From CAWIMX01 sp963792785 (GTDB lineage: Bacteria > Acidobacteriota > Vicinamibacteria > Vicinamibacterales > CAVVIG01), in the NCBI GenBank assembly GCA_963792785.1, contig CAWBXO010000001.1:1302001-1366000 (forward strand): 64,000 nucleotides of DNA. Direction: 5' to 3'. Made by a program: the position numbers and the translations under genes. The notes below the pieces were generated by a model. The model ran no database searches. It saw only the letters and a list, made by a program, of their open reading frames with translations, and had not been told where the DNA came from. This document shows, one piece after another, positions 39,719 to 48,854 of the stretch. The stretch's first letter is position 1; each line of letters opens with the position of its first letter.

Positions 39719-39802
39719 CTCCTCGAGGACCTAGTGTGAATTACCCGTGTGTCGATCGGATGACAACAGCGTCACATCGTCGTACCAGCTAACGGCTAAC
39801 GG

Positions 39803-41366
39803 CTACGAGATCCTCTGAGCCCCCGCCCTTCCGTTCTCGACGATGAAAGAAGCCCGCGTGTGGATCGGAGAACCAGGGTCGCGAATGTAGTCGACAACCC
39901 GATAGTGGGTCGTCATCTTGCCGGGCGTCAGATCACACACTACGTATCCGCGCTGGCCGTTCACGAACTTCACCCACGGGTTCTCCCGCAGGTATCCCTC
40001 CATCGTCTGGTTCATGTCCGAGCCGTCGCCGCCGGACGTGATCGAGCTGCCGACGAACTCGGTGGCGACGATGGGCGAGGCCGGGCTGTCGAAGTCGAGC
40101 TGCAGATCGTTGACCCAGTTGGAGTGGATGTCGCCGGTGAGGACGACGGGGTTCGCCGGGCGGCGGTCGTGGAGGAACTTCAGCAGCCGCGAGCGCTCGG
40201 CGTAGTAACCCGTCCAGGCGTCCATCGAGTAGCGCTTGGCGTCGCCGGGCGCCTCGTCGAGCGCGGCCATCATCACCTGCTGCGGGATCACGTTCCAGCG
40301 CGCGGGCGAGCCGTCGAGGCCGGCGTAGAGCCACGCTTCCTGCGTGGGGCCCATCATCGTGGCGCCGGGATCGAACACCGCGTCGCAGAGCTCCTTTGCG
40401 CCGTCGCCACAGGGCTGGTCGGTGCGGTACTGGCGCGTGTCGAGGACGAAGAAGCTCGCGAGCGCGCCGGTACTCGAACGCGCGGTAGAGGCGCATCTCC
40501 TCACCGCCCACGGACGCGTGCGGGCGCGAGCGGGCGCGGAGCGGCTGGTGTTCGTAGTAGGCGCGGTAGGCGGCCGTGCGGCGCGCGGCGAACTCGGGAA
40601 CCGGGTCGTTGCGCTGCGAGATCAGGCCCGCGTAGTTGTTCTCCACATCGTGGTCGTCCCACGTGACGATCCATGGCGCCACGAGGTGCGCGGCCTGCAG
40701 GTCCGGGTCGGTCTTGTACTGCGCGTGGCGTTCGCGGTACTGGCCGAGCGTGTGAGGTACCGGGTTCGAGTGCGGGCGGATCGTGTTGCGCGCCGGGCCG
40801 CCGTTTTCGTAGATGTAGTCGCCGAGGTGGAACACGAGATCCGGATTTTCTTCCGCGAGGTGGCCGAGCGCCGTGAAGTAGCCCACCTCGTACGCCTGGC
40901 AGCTCGCGAACGCGAGCTTCAGCTTGCGCACGTCGGCGTCGGCGCGCGGCATCGTACGCGTGCGGCCGATCTTCGTCGTGTAATCGCCCGCGCGGAAACG
41001 GTACCAGTACCACCGGTCCGGCTCGAGGCCGTCCACTTCGACGTGGAGTGAGTGCGCCCATTCCGGCTCGGCGATGTCCTTCCCGCTGCAGACGATGCGC
41101 TGCATCGCGCTGTCGGCGGCGACGTCCCAGGCGACTTCCACTGGTTCCGGGTCCATACCCCCGTCTTCGGAGAGTGGGACCGGCGCGAGACGCGTCCAGA
41201 GAACGAAGCCGTCTGGTGCCGGGTCGCCTGAGGCGATGCCGAGGGTGAAGGGGTCGGAGGTGAAGCGTGGCCGCGTCTGAATCGCGCGGAAGGGCCGCGC
41301 GAGCGCCGTGTAGGGCACCAGGGCCATCCCGCCCGCGAGGAACGCCCGCCGGTTGATCCGCCGCAC
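39803..41366 (-). CDS. phoD: PhoD-type alkaline phosphatase, second copy (apparent frameshift)
   Basis: A Tat signal (MRRINRRAFLAGGMALVPYTALA) and all PhoD blocks are present: FTLGIASGDPAPDGFVLWTRLAP, HLGDYIYENGG, WIVTWDDHDVENNYAGL, FFVLDTRQYRTDQPCGDG and VVLTGDIHSNWVNDL. The frame changes at 40467-40471. Dropping one base from GTACCGGC joins RLYRAFEY to GALASFFVLDTRQYR and gives about 520 residues. It is closely similar to its neighbour at 38162, so a tandem duplication is likely. Start GTG at 41366. Confidence 0.9.
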
Positions 41367-41417
41367 TGGGCCAGTGTAATGCCGAAGGCCGTGCGCAACG
41401 ACAATCCTGTCGCTGAG

Positions 41418-41483
41418 GTCATCTCGAGGAGATCATCTCGAGGCATGTACAAAATGTTGCACGCAATCGGTTGAATTCAACCG
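41418..41483. promoter_or_regulatory. Direct repeat and 16-bp palindrome upstream of VWA gene
   Basis: TCATCTCGAGG occurs twice with a 14-bp period (41419-41429, 41433-41443). CGGTTGAA/TTCAACCG at 41468-41483 is a perfect palindrome with no spacer, as in a dimeric-repressor site. It lies 92 bp before the VWA ATG and 102 bp from the divergent PhoD start, so it could serve either gene. Confidence 0.45.
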
Positions 41484-41575
41484 TTCGAAGATGTAGATTT
41501 TGCCCGGACAGGCGCTCCCCCACGTCCTGGCGGCCGCACTAAACGTGCGCGCCCGCGAGAAGGAGGGAGATCTCG

Positions 41576-43090
41576 ATGCTTGGTTCCCAACACGATCATT
41601 CCAGGGTCTTTCGATGGGGCGTGAGCGTGGCCGTCGCCGCGCTCGCAGCCGTCGTCAGCGCCAATTCCGCCACGTTGCCGGGCGGGACGGCGCTCTCGAC
41701 GGCGATGACCTCGCCCGCCGATGGCGTAACGGTCCTTCCGGGGGCGTCCATCCCCGTATCGGGCGCAGCGTCGGTGGGCGAAGGTCTGCCAATTCCCGAC
41801 ACCCTGCTCATTTACGTCCTGGATCTATCGGGCTCGACGGTGAGCCCCGTTGCGACGACGCTCTGCGGCAACCAGAACGCTCCAGTGGATGCGACGGCGA
41901 ACACGATCCTCGACTGCGAGATCGCGGCCGTCAAGGCGTTGAACAACGCGGCCATCTCCCTCGGGACTGTCGGTGAGGTCGCCGCCGTCGGCTTCGGCGG
42001 ACACACGAGCCTGGGCTCGCTGAACGACGCGTTCATCCTGGATCTCTCACCCGACGCGGCCCTGCAGCACGTAGTCGCGCCGGACGCGGACCTCTACAAC
42101 CCGGGTGTGCAGCCCGACCTGTATGACGCGCTCGCGAACGTCGGCATCGGCGCCGGCCTGTTGTTCACGCCGTTCAACACGGGCACGTTCACGAACTACT
42201 GGGCCGCGGTCACCGATGCTCTGGCGGCCGCAGGCGAGAGCGCGCTCCCGAACAAGCGGGTGATATTCCTCTCGGACGGGACCACGACGAGCGGCGGCCC
42301 GTCCGGTGAAGGCGTGACCCAGGCGCTCGCCGGCGTCACCGACGTCACGTTCGATACCTTCGCGATTGGCAATCTGGCGGAGTGCGATCCGGCCGGCGCC
42401 CACCCGTACGGCACACTGCAGCAGATCTCCGATCTCACCGGCGGCACCTGCACGAGCCTGGCGAATCCGGAAGACGCGATCGACGTGCTGCCGCAGGTGA
42501 TCGCGGCGAAGATCACGGGCCTCGGGCTGTCGGTGGACGGCGGCGCGCCGCTGGCGGTCACGCCGTCGGCCACGCTGCCAGTCTCGGGCCCCGGCTCGGT
42601 CTCGTGGGACGCCACGGTCGGGCCGCTCGCGTCCGGGACGCACGAACTCTGCGGCTCGGCCTCGGGCAGCGACGGCGGCGGCACCGGCAGCGTCTCGGAC
42701 TGCGTCACGATCCACGTCGATACGCCGCCCACGTGCGACGGCGTGGCGCCTTCGCGTACCGACATCTGGCCGGTCAACAAGCAGCTCGTGCCGGTGACGC
42801 TCGCGGGAGCGACCGATCCTGACGGCGACCCGCTCACGCTGGCCATCACCGGCGTGACGCAGGACGAGGCGCCCTCGCCGGGCGGCGACGGCGCCCTCGT
42901 GTCGGCGGGTACCGTCGATCTGCGCGCAGCGCGCGCGGGCGATGGCGACGGCCGCGTCTACCGCATCGCGTTCGAGGTGACCGATTCGATCGGCGCGAGC
43001 TGCACGGGTACGGTCGTCGTCGGCGTGCCGCACGATCAACGCGGCGCCTCCGCGGTCGATTCGGGCGCCAGCTACCCGTCGCTGCCCTAG
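41576..43090 (+). CDS. Secreted VWA domain protein with Ig-like C-terminal domains
   Basis: 504 residues; signal peptide MLGSQHDHSRVFRWGVSVAVAALAAVVSA. A VWA domain from about residue 75 has an intact MIDAS start (YVLDLSGSTVS, DLSGS at 83-87) and FLSDGTTTSGGP. It is followed by beta-sandwich segments (AKITGLGLSVDGGAPLAVT; PVNKQLVPVTLAGATDPDGDPLTLAITGVTQDE) ending in a Pro/Leu tail. Probably an extracellular adhesion or matrix protein. AAGGAGGG lies upstream of the ATG. There are no sortase or autotransporter signals. Confidence 0.88.
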   Translation: MLGSQHDHSRVFRWGVSVAVAALAAVVSANSATLPGGTALSTAMTSPADGVTVLPGASIPVSGAASVGEGLPIPDTLLIYVLDLSGSTVSPVATTLCGNQNAPVDATANTILDCEIAAVKALNNAAISLGTVGEVAAVGFGGHTSLGSLNDAFILDLSPDAALQHVVAPDADLYNPGVQPDLYDALANVGIGAGLLFTPFNTGTFTNYWAAVTDALAAAGESALPNKRVIFLSDGTTTSGGPSGEGVTQALAGVTDVTFDTFAIGNLAECDPAGAHPYGTLQQISDLTGGTCTSLANPEDAIDVLPQVIAAKITGLGLSVDGGAPLAVTPSATLPVSGPGSVSWDATVGPLASGTHELCGSASGSDGGGTGSVSDCVTIHVDTPPTCDGVAPSRTDIWPVNKQLVPVTLAGATDPDGDPLTLAITGVTQDEAPSPGGDGALVSAGTVDLRAARAGDGDGRVYRIAFEVTDSIGASCTGTVVVGVPHDQRGASAVDSGASYPSLP

Positions 43091-43113
43091 ATTCGTCTCC
43101 AGGCGCCGGCGTG

Positions 43114-44388
43114 CTACTTCTGGACGCCGGCGCCCTTCATCGACTCGAGCGTGCTCAGATCGAGCCCGGACACCGCCGAGCGGAGCGCGCCGATGTCGAC
43201 GCCGTCCCCCGTGGCGTTCACGATGAAGCGATCGCCGACGACGAGACCGTACTCGTTGTCGCTGCCGTCCTTCGTCACCTTCTCGTGCACCAGCCGGCCG
43301 TTCACCCTCGTCGTCTTCTCGGAGCCGTACGCGTCCTGCTGTTCGCGCTCGGCGCCGGCCCAGCCGGCGAGGGCCGCGAGGCCGCTCATGCCGCCGGTGT
43401 CGGAGATCTCCAGATGGACGGTCTTCTCGCCGCTGCCGTAGTCGGCCTCGGCCTGCGAGACGCTGATGCCGAACATGCCGTTCTTCTCGGCGTTGCTGCT
43501 CGTCTGCGTCAGGCCGGCGAACGTCCGGGGCAGGAACGGTTTGAGCTGATCGATCTCGACCGGCTCGACGCGCGAGCCACCACCGAGCAGCGCGCCCAGG
43601 CCGTTCATGGCGGCCGCCGTCTGGCCGGCCGTGTCACCCTTCGCCTGCGCCTCGTCCATCTTCTTGTTCGCGGCATCGAGCGCGTTCGAGAGCTGCTGCA
43701 GGCGTCCGGCGGGGCTGTTGGGATTTGCCTCCGCGGCCGCTTGGGTCGCTGCCGCCGAGCTGCCGGCCGCACCGGTGCCGAACGCCCCCGTGCCGAACGC
43801 TCCCGCGCCGATTGCCCCCGCCCCCCCCAGCGCGCCGGCAACCAGGCCGATGACGATGCTCAGCGCGATCGCGCAAACGACCACGACGGCGGTGTAGGGC
43901 GCCGCCTTCTCCTTCGGGGCCTTCATCAGGGCCGGCAGGCCGAGATACAGCAGATACAGGCCGTAGAGGGCGGCCAGGAGGCCGAGCAGGCCGAGCGCCG
44001 GCACGATGCGCAGGATGCCGGCCACCCAGCCCGGCGTGTAGGAATACACGGCCACCTTGAGCGCCTGCGCGCTGTTCTTCTCGGCGCCGAACGTGGGCGC
44101 GAGCGCGTTGATCACGAACGCAATCACGAAGACGCCGACGACGGTCATGACGAGACCGAAGATGGCGGCGCTGAAGCCGTTGAGGATCGGCACGCGGTAG
44201 CGGCCGGCGAACGGCACGCTGATGCCGACGAGCGAGCCGCCGATGAAGCCGGCGACGACGCCGATCGCGGCGAGCGGGAGGACGTAGCTCTTCACGAGCT
44301 CGGCCGGAGGCGTGGTCTCGCCGGCGATGACGCTCCATTCGGACTGTGGGGTGAGGCAGATGCTCTTCACGCGTTGTACGAGATCCAT
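43114..44388 (-). CDS. Yip1-like multi-pass membrane protein
   Basis: 424 residues. Residues 1-200 form a Yip1-type domain with five to six hydrophobic helices (SYVLPLAAIGVVAGFIGGSLVGI, FGLVMTVVGVFVIAFVINALAPTF, VAVYSYTPGWVAGILRIVPALGLLGLLAALYGLYLLYLGLPALMKAP). A Gly/Ala-rich linker (AGALGGAGAIGAGAFGTGAFGTG) joins it to a soluble C-terminal domain of about 190 residues that I do not recognise. Function unknown; Yip1 relatives in bacteria are membrane proteins without assigned activity. Confidence 0.85.
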   Translation of the reverse strand: MDLVQRVKSICLTPQSEWSVIAGETTPPAELVKSYVLPLAAIGVVAGFIGGSLVGISVPFAGRYRVPILNGFSAAIFGLVMTVVGVFVIAFVINALAPTFGAEKNSAQALKVAVYSYTPGWVAGILRIVPALGLLGLLAALYGLYLLYLGLPALMKAPKEKAAPYTAVVVVCAIALSIVIGLVAGALGGAGAIGAGAFGTGAFGTGAAGSSAAATQAAAEANPNSPAGRLQQLSNALDAANKKMDEAQAKGDTAGQTAAAMNGLGALLGGGSRVEPVEIDQLKPFLPRTFAGLTQTSSNAEKNGMFGISVSQAEADYGSGEKTVHLEISDTGGMSGLAALAGWAGAEREQQDAYGSEKTTRVNGRLVHEKVTKDGSDNEYGLVVGDRFIVNATGDGVDIGALRSAVSGLDLSTLESMKGAGVQK

Positions 44389-44494
44389 GGCAGATCCTCC
44401 TCAGGCCGCGGGCCGGGCGGGCGGCGCCATCATACCGCCGAACGGACGGGCGGGCTGGAGGAAACGGCGGTAGACTTGGGGATCTCAGAGGGAA

Positions 44495-44571
44495 CGGGGC
44501 GTAGCTCAGCCTGGTAGAGCGCTCGCTTTGGGAGCGAGAAGTCGCTGGTTCGAATCCAGTCGCCCCGACCA
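44495..44571 (+). tRNA. tRNA-Pro (anticodon TGG)
   Basis: A 77-nt cloverleaf. Acceptor CGGGGCG pairs with CGCCCCG, followed by an encoded ACCA end. The D arm is GCTC...GAGC, the anticodon stem CTCGC/GCGAG encloses loop TTTGGGA with TGG at positions 34-36, and the T arm has GGTTCGAATCC. It decodes CCN/CCA proline codons. No intron and no integration remnant around it. Confidence 0.97.
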
Positions 44572-44590
44572 ATCTCGCGCCCGTCTGTCC

Positions 44591-45067
44591 TCAGCCGCGC
44601 CGCGCCGCCTCGATCGCGGCGACGTCGATCTTCCTCATCGGCATCATCGCCTCGAACGCGCGCTTCGCCTCGGCGCCCCCGGCCGCCAGCGCGTCGGTCA
44701 GCGCGCGCGGGGTGATCTGCCAGGACAGGCCCCAGCGGTCCTTGCACCAGCCGCACGCGCTCTCCTGGCCGCCATTGCCGACAATCGCATTCCAGTAGCG
44801 ATCGGTCTCCGCCTGATCGTCGGTGGCGATCTGGAAGGAGAACGCCTCGCTGGGCTTGAACTCCGGGCCGCCGTTGAGGCCAAGGCAGGGAATGCCGAGG
44901 ACGGTGAACTCCACCGTCAACACGTCACCGGCCTTGCCGTTCGGGTAGTCGCTCGGCGCCTTGTGGACACCGGTCACTGCACTATTCGGAAACGTGGCCG
45001 CGTAGAACCGCGCCGCGGGCTCGGCGTCCTTGTTGAACCACAGGCAGATCGTGTTTTTCGGCTTCAT
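44591..45067 (-). CDS. VOC family protein, PhnB/3-demethylubiquinone methyltransferase-like domain
   Basis: 158 residues. ICLWFNKDAEPAARFYAATFPNSAV, VLTVEFTVLGIPCLGLNGGPEFKPSEAFSFQIATDDQAETDRYWNAIVGNGGQESACGWCKDRWGLSWQITP is the 3-dmu-9_3-mt/PhnB-like pattern of a vicinal-oxygen-chelate fold. These proteins have no established activity. It lies downstream of another VOC and a YCII gene, probably the end of the ECF41-linked group. Confidence 0.9.
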   Translation of the reverse strand: MKPKNTICLWFNKDAEPAARFYAATFPNSAVTGVHKAPSDYPNGKAGDVLTVEFTVLGIPCLGLNGGPEFKPSEAFSFQIATDDQAETDRYWNAIVGNGGQESACGWCKDRWGLSWQITPRALTDALAAGGAEAKRAFEAMMPMRKIDVAAIEAARRG

Positions 45068-45110
45068 GTGTCCTCACCCCGTCCCCACGTTAGCAGCGTT
45101 TGGCATGCGT

Positions 45111-45506
45111 CTACCAGCGCTTCAACTGGGTGATCTGCACGAGGTTCCCGCAGCCGTCGTTCAGCATCGCGATCATCGCCCCGGTCACGTCGGTCGGCGG
45201 CATGGTGAACTCGGCGCCGCGCGTCTTGATCCGCTCGTAATCGGCCTGCACATCGTCCGAGATGAAGTTCGCCGCGGGCTGCTTCTGCTGGAACTTCGCC
45301 TGCTGCCAGGCCTTGTCGGCCGGACCGTCGTTCAGCGCGAGCTGCAGCTCGGTGCCGTCCGCGTCCTCCGACGACGTCACCGTGAGCCAGCGAAACGGCC
45401 CGTTGCTGAAGTCGGCCTTCTTCACGAAGCCCATCACCCCGGTGTAGAAGCGCAGGGCCTTTTCCTGGTCGTCCACGAACACGCTCGTCAGTTTGATTTT
45501 CATCAT
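45111..45506 (-). CDS. VOC family (glyoxalase/bleomycin-resistance fold) protein
   Basis: 131 residues. KLTSVFVDDQEKALRFYTGVMGFVKKADF opens the fold; GTELQLALND and GAMIAMLNDGCGNLVQITQLKRW close it. One VOC module, so probably a dimer. Substrate unknown. It lies 25 bp downstream of the YCII gene, the likely co-transcribed partner. Confidence 0.92.
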   Translation of the reverse strand: MMKIKLTSVFVDDQEKALRFYTGVMGFVKKADFSNGPFRWLTVTSSEDADGTELQLALNDGPADKAWQQAKFQQKQPAANFISDDVQADYERIKTRGAEFTMPPTDVTGAMIAMLNDGCGNLVQITQLKRW

Positions 45507-45531
45507 CGGGGTCCTCAGGGTTCTCGTGCTT

Positions 45532-45888
45532 CTACCAGTACTTCTCGGCCGGCCGGATCTCGATGGCGCCGCCGAGCCGCGCCGCCGGGATCCGCGCCGC
45601 CAGCGCGATCGCGTCGTCCAGGCTTCCGGCCTCGTAGACAGAGTACCCGCCGGCGCCTTCGGACAGATACGTCCCGCTCCTGACCTGAACCTTGCCGTCG
45701 CGCACCTGCACGGTCCGCGCCGCCTGGGGCATTCCGAGCGGCAGCCCGCCGCTGAGCCCCTCGGTCCTGTTCAGCTCCGCGTAATCGGCGTAGATCTGCT
45801 TCTGCTCGGCCTCCGGCATCGCGTTCCATCGATCCGAGCCCGGCTCCGCGAAGTCGGGCCCGTGAAACACCAGCAGCACGAATTTCAT
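45532..45888 (-). CDS. YCII/DGPF family protein
   Basis: 118 residues from the ATG at 45888, with GGGAGG upstream. MKFVLLVFHGPDFAEPG, EGLSGGLPLGMPQAARTVQVRDGKVQVRSGTYLSEGAGGYSVYEAGSLDDAIALAARIPAARLGGAIEIRPAEKYW is the typical YCIIrelated pattern. The family is frequently a target or partner of extracytoplasmic-function sigma factors, and this gene is divergent from one with a matching promoter. Confidence 0.9.
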   Translation of the reverse strand: MKFVLLVFHGPDFAEPGSDRWNAMPEAEQKQIYADYAELNRTEGLSGGLPLGMPQAARTVQVRDGKVQVRSGTYLSEGAGGYSVYEAGSLDDAIALAARIPAARLGGAIEIRPAEKYW

Positions 45889-45900
45889 GTCATCCTCCCT

Positions 45901-45962
45901 TGTCACATCGGCGGCGTTTCGTCCGTCACTACCATGACGGATTGCGACGGAGGAATGTGACC
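45901..45962. promoter_or_regulatory. Divergent pair of ECF41-type promoters
   Basis: Plus strand: TGTCACA (45901-45907), N16, CGTC (45924-45927), firing toward the sigma gene at 45964. Minus strand: GGTCACA (45962-45956), N16, CGTC (45939-45936), firing toward the YCII gene. TGTCACA-N16/17-CGTC is the known target motif of ECF41 sigma factors, and both sites have exactly 16 nt between boxes. This predicts autoregulation and co-control of the VOC/YCII group. Confidence 0.75.
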
Positions 45963-45963
45963 G

Positions 45964-46869
45964 ATGCCCATGCCTGACCGGCTCGCCGGGGATTTCGAAC
46001 AGCACCGGGCGCACCTGCGCGCCGTGGCCTACCGCATGCTCGGATCGGCCGCCGAGGCCGACGATGCGGTGCAGGAGAGCTGGATACGGCTGGCCCGGAG
46101 CGACGTCAGCACCGTCGAGAACCTGCGCGGCTGGTTGACCACCGTCGTCGCGCGCGTGTGCCTGGACATGCTGCGGACGCGGACGTCGCGGCGCGAGGAT
46201 CCGCTGGAGGAGGACGTTCACATCCCGGATCCGGTGGTCATGCGCGCCGACATGAACCCGGAATCCCACGCGCTGCTCGCCGACTCGGTCGGGCTGGCGC
46301 TGCTTGTGGTGCTGCAGACGCTCGATCCCGCGGAGCGGCTCGCCTTCGTGCTGCACGACGTGTTCGGCATGAGCTTCGACGAGATTGCGCCGATCGTGGA
46401 GCGCACGCCCGCTGCGGCGCGCCAGCTCGGGAGCCGCGCGCGGCGCCGCGTCCGGAGCACGGCGCCGAACGCCGAGCCGGATCTGCGCCGCCAGCGCGAG
46501 GTCGTCGACGCGTTCCTGGCCGCCGTGCGCGACGGCGACTTCGAGGGCCTCGTCGCCGTGCTCGACCCGGACATCGTGCTGCGCGCCGACGGGGGCCCGC
46601 TCGCCGGCGCCTCCCGCGTCGTGCGGGGCGCGCGCCAGGTCGCCGCGCTGGCCGGGACGTTCTCGCGCATCGGCCTGTCCACCGAGCTCGTGCTCGTCAA
46701 CGGCCATCTGGGGTTCGTGTCGCGCCGCGGCGACGGGCGCGTGTTCTCGGTGATCGGCCTCACGATCGCGGGCGGCCGGATCGTCGAGATGGACATCCTG
46801 GCCGATCCCGACCGCCTCGGTCGGCTCGACTTCTCGGCGCTCGACGCGCCGCCGCAGCCGGGTGCGTGA
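45964..46869 (+). CDS. ECF sigma factor with C-terminal SnoaL domain (ECF41/SigJ type)
   Basis: 301 residues. Sigma-2 (about 12-75: AYRMLGSAAEADDAVQESWIRL) and sigma-4 (about 110-165: LADSVGLALLVVLQTLDPAERLAFVLHDVFGMSFDEIAPIVERTPAAARQLGSRARRR) are joined by HIPDP (86-90), matching the conserved WLPEP-type linker. The SnoaL-like extension (175-290) holds RADGG (207-211) and DPDRL (281-285), the DGGGK- and NPDKL-type motifs through which ECF41 proteins modulate themselves. No anti-sigma factor is nearby, as expected for this group. RBS GGAGGA precedes the ATG. Confidence 0.93.
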   Translation: MPMPDRLAGDFEQHRAHLRAVAYRMLGSAAEADDAVQESWIRLARSDVSTVENLRGWLTTVVARVCLDMLRTRTSRREDPLEEDVHIPDPVVMRADMNPESHALLADSVGLALLVVLQTLDPAERLAFVLHDVFGMSFDEIAPIVERTPAAARQLGSRARRRVRSTAPNAEPDLRRQREVVDAFLAAVRDGDFEGLVAVLDPDIVLRADGGPLAGASRVVRGARQVAALAGTFSRIGLSTELVLVNGHLGFVSRRGDGRVFSVIGLTIAGGRIVEMDILADPDRLGRLDFSALDAPPQPGA

Positions 46870-46879
46870 CCTCGCACGC

Positions 46880-47942
46880 CTACCGCCCGAGCCACCCCTT
46901 CCGATAGAAATACACCACCATCCCCGCCGCCACAACACCCATCAGCCCCAGCACGGCCGGATATGCCCCCGGCATGTGCAGCTCCGGGATGTTGTCGAAA
47001 TTCATCCCGTAGATCCCGGCGATGAATGTCAGCGGGATGAAGATGCTCGCCATCAGCGTCAGCACTTTCATCGTCTCGTTCGTCCGCTGCGCGATCATCG
47101 ACAGCAGTTCCGCCGAGAGCGCGGCGGCGACGTCGCGCGAGGCATCGAGCAGCTCGGCCACCTGGGAGATGTGATCGACGGTGTCACGCAGATACTCGTG
47201 GACCTGCGGGGTGACATAGGGCGTGGTATCGCGCTGCAGCGCCACCACCATCTCGCGCTGCGGGCCGGCGATCCGGCGCGCCATCACGATCTGCCGCCGC
47301 ACCTCGCGCAGCCGCGTCAGGCTCTCCGCCTCCTTCGCCTCGAGCAGCTCGTCCTCGATGTCGTCCAGCTCGTTCGACAGCGCCTCGCCCACGGGATAGT
47401 AGCGATCGACCATCGCGTCGATGAGCGCATAGGCGAGGTAGTCGGGCCCGCCGGTCCGGATGGGCTGGTTCGTCACGTCCCGCAACCGCTCGCGCACGGC
47501 CTCGAACAGGCCGAGATACCGATCCTGGAACGTCACGAGCGTCCGCTCGCCAACGACGAGGCAGACCTGCGGGAGCGACATCTCGTCCTCGGGCCCGACG
47601 ATCGGCACGCGCGAAATGATCAATTGATGCCCGGCGTAGTGCTCCGACTTCGGCCGCTGCGGCGCATTCACCGCGTCCTCGATCGCGAGCGCCGTCATCT
47701 TGAAGCGCGCGCCGATCGCCCGGATCAGCGGCTCGTCGCCGAAGCCGCGGACGTCGAGCCACATCACGGTCCCGGACGGCGGGTCGGCCGGAAGCTCATC
47801 GAGGCCCGTCAGCTCGCGCTCCTCGAGCGAGGTCGACGAGTACCTGCATCAGGAAGAGCCGCGGCGGCGGGGCGTCGGAGGGGATGACGAGCGTCCCGGG
47901 CCGGGCGCCGGCATGAGGATGGGCCTTCTGAAACGAGGGCAC
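46880..47942 (-). CDS. corA: CorA family magnesium/divalent cation transporter (apparent frameshift)
   Basis: The C-terminus has the CorA signature YGMNFDNIPELH between two membrane helices (FIPLTFIAGI, VLGLMGVVAAGMVVYFY), and a long cytoplasmic coiled funnel precedes it. The frame breaks at 47843-47844. Dropping one G from CAGGTACT joins LVIPSDAPPPRLFLMQ to YSSTSLEERELTGLDEL and MWLDVRG, giving about 353 residues from a GTG at 47942. That GTG overlaps the mscS stop by one base. It would import Mg2+ or Co2+. Confidence 0.9.
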
Positions 47943-48821
47943 TAGGCCTTCGCCTCCCCGCTCACCACGCGCACGGGCACGGGCGATTGCGCGTCGATGT
48001 GCACGTCGCGCTGCGGGAACGCGATCACGATCCCGGCCTCGGCGAACAGCGCGTCCACGCGGAACCGCAGATCGCTCTCCACCTGACGCCGATCGAGGAT
48101 GCTCCGCGACCGCACCCAGAACAGCATGTCGAACTGCAGCGCGTTGTCGCCGAACTCGGAGAAGAGCACGCGCGGCGGCGGATCTGACAATACCGACGGC
48201 ACCTCGCCGATCGCCCGGTGCAGCAGCTCCTCCACCTTCCGCGCGGGCGATCCGTACGCCACGCCCACGCTCACGGTCGTCCGCAGCACATCGTCCGAGA
48301 GGGTGTAGTTGACGAGGCTGTTCTCCACAAGGTGGCTGTTGGGCACGATCATGTGCGTGTTGTCGGGCCCGCGGATGCGCGTGCTGCGCCCGCCGATGTG
48401 CTCGACGATGCCGTGCGTGCCCTCCACCGACACCAGATCGCCCTCGCGAATGGGCCGCTCGAACAGCAGGATCACCCCGCTGATGAAGTTGTTCATCACG
48501 TTCTGGCTGCCGAAGCCGACGCCGATGGCCACGGCGCCGCCGGCAATCGTGAACACGGTCAGCGGGAACTTGATCAGGTGCAGCGACACCAGCGCGAACG
48601 CGATGAACAGGACGTAGAACGTGAGCGTTTCGGCCGCGCTGGCCACGCCCGGCGCGATGTGGGTCTTCGACGCGAACGTGCGCGACACGATGCGGCTCGA
48701 CGCCCGCGCCACGACGTAGCCGAGGCCGATGAGGATCGACCGCGAGCACGACCGTGCCGACCGTGATCGGCGAGCCGCCGACGGTCAGGATGACGAAGTT
48801 CCAGATGTCGCTAAAGGCCAT
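47942..48821 (-). CDS. mscS: MscS-type mechanosensitive channel (apparent frameshift)
   Basis: Body: TIAGGAVAIGVGFGSQNVMNNFISGVILLFERPIREGDLVSVEGTHGIVEHIGGRSTRIRGPDNTHMIVPNS is the pore helix and beta domain of MscS channels. The first helix is in another frame: MAFSDIWNFVILTVGGSPITVGTVVLAV switches to ILIGLGYVVARASSRIV if one base is dropped at about 48737 (TCGATCC). This gives about 292 residues, normal for small MscS. One-base overlap with corA makes a membrane-ion-homeostasis pair. Confidence 0.88.
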
Positions 48822-48854
48822 AGACGATCACAGAAGCGCGCCCGCGTCCACGAA

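Noticed and set aside
44495..44571. tRNA-Pro as integration site of a mobile island
   Set aside because: No integrase, no duplicated tRNA 3' end and normal flanking genes on both sides.
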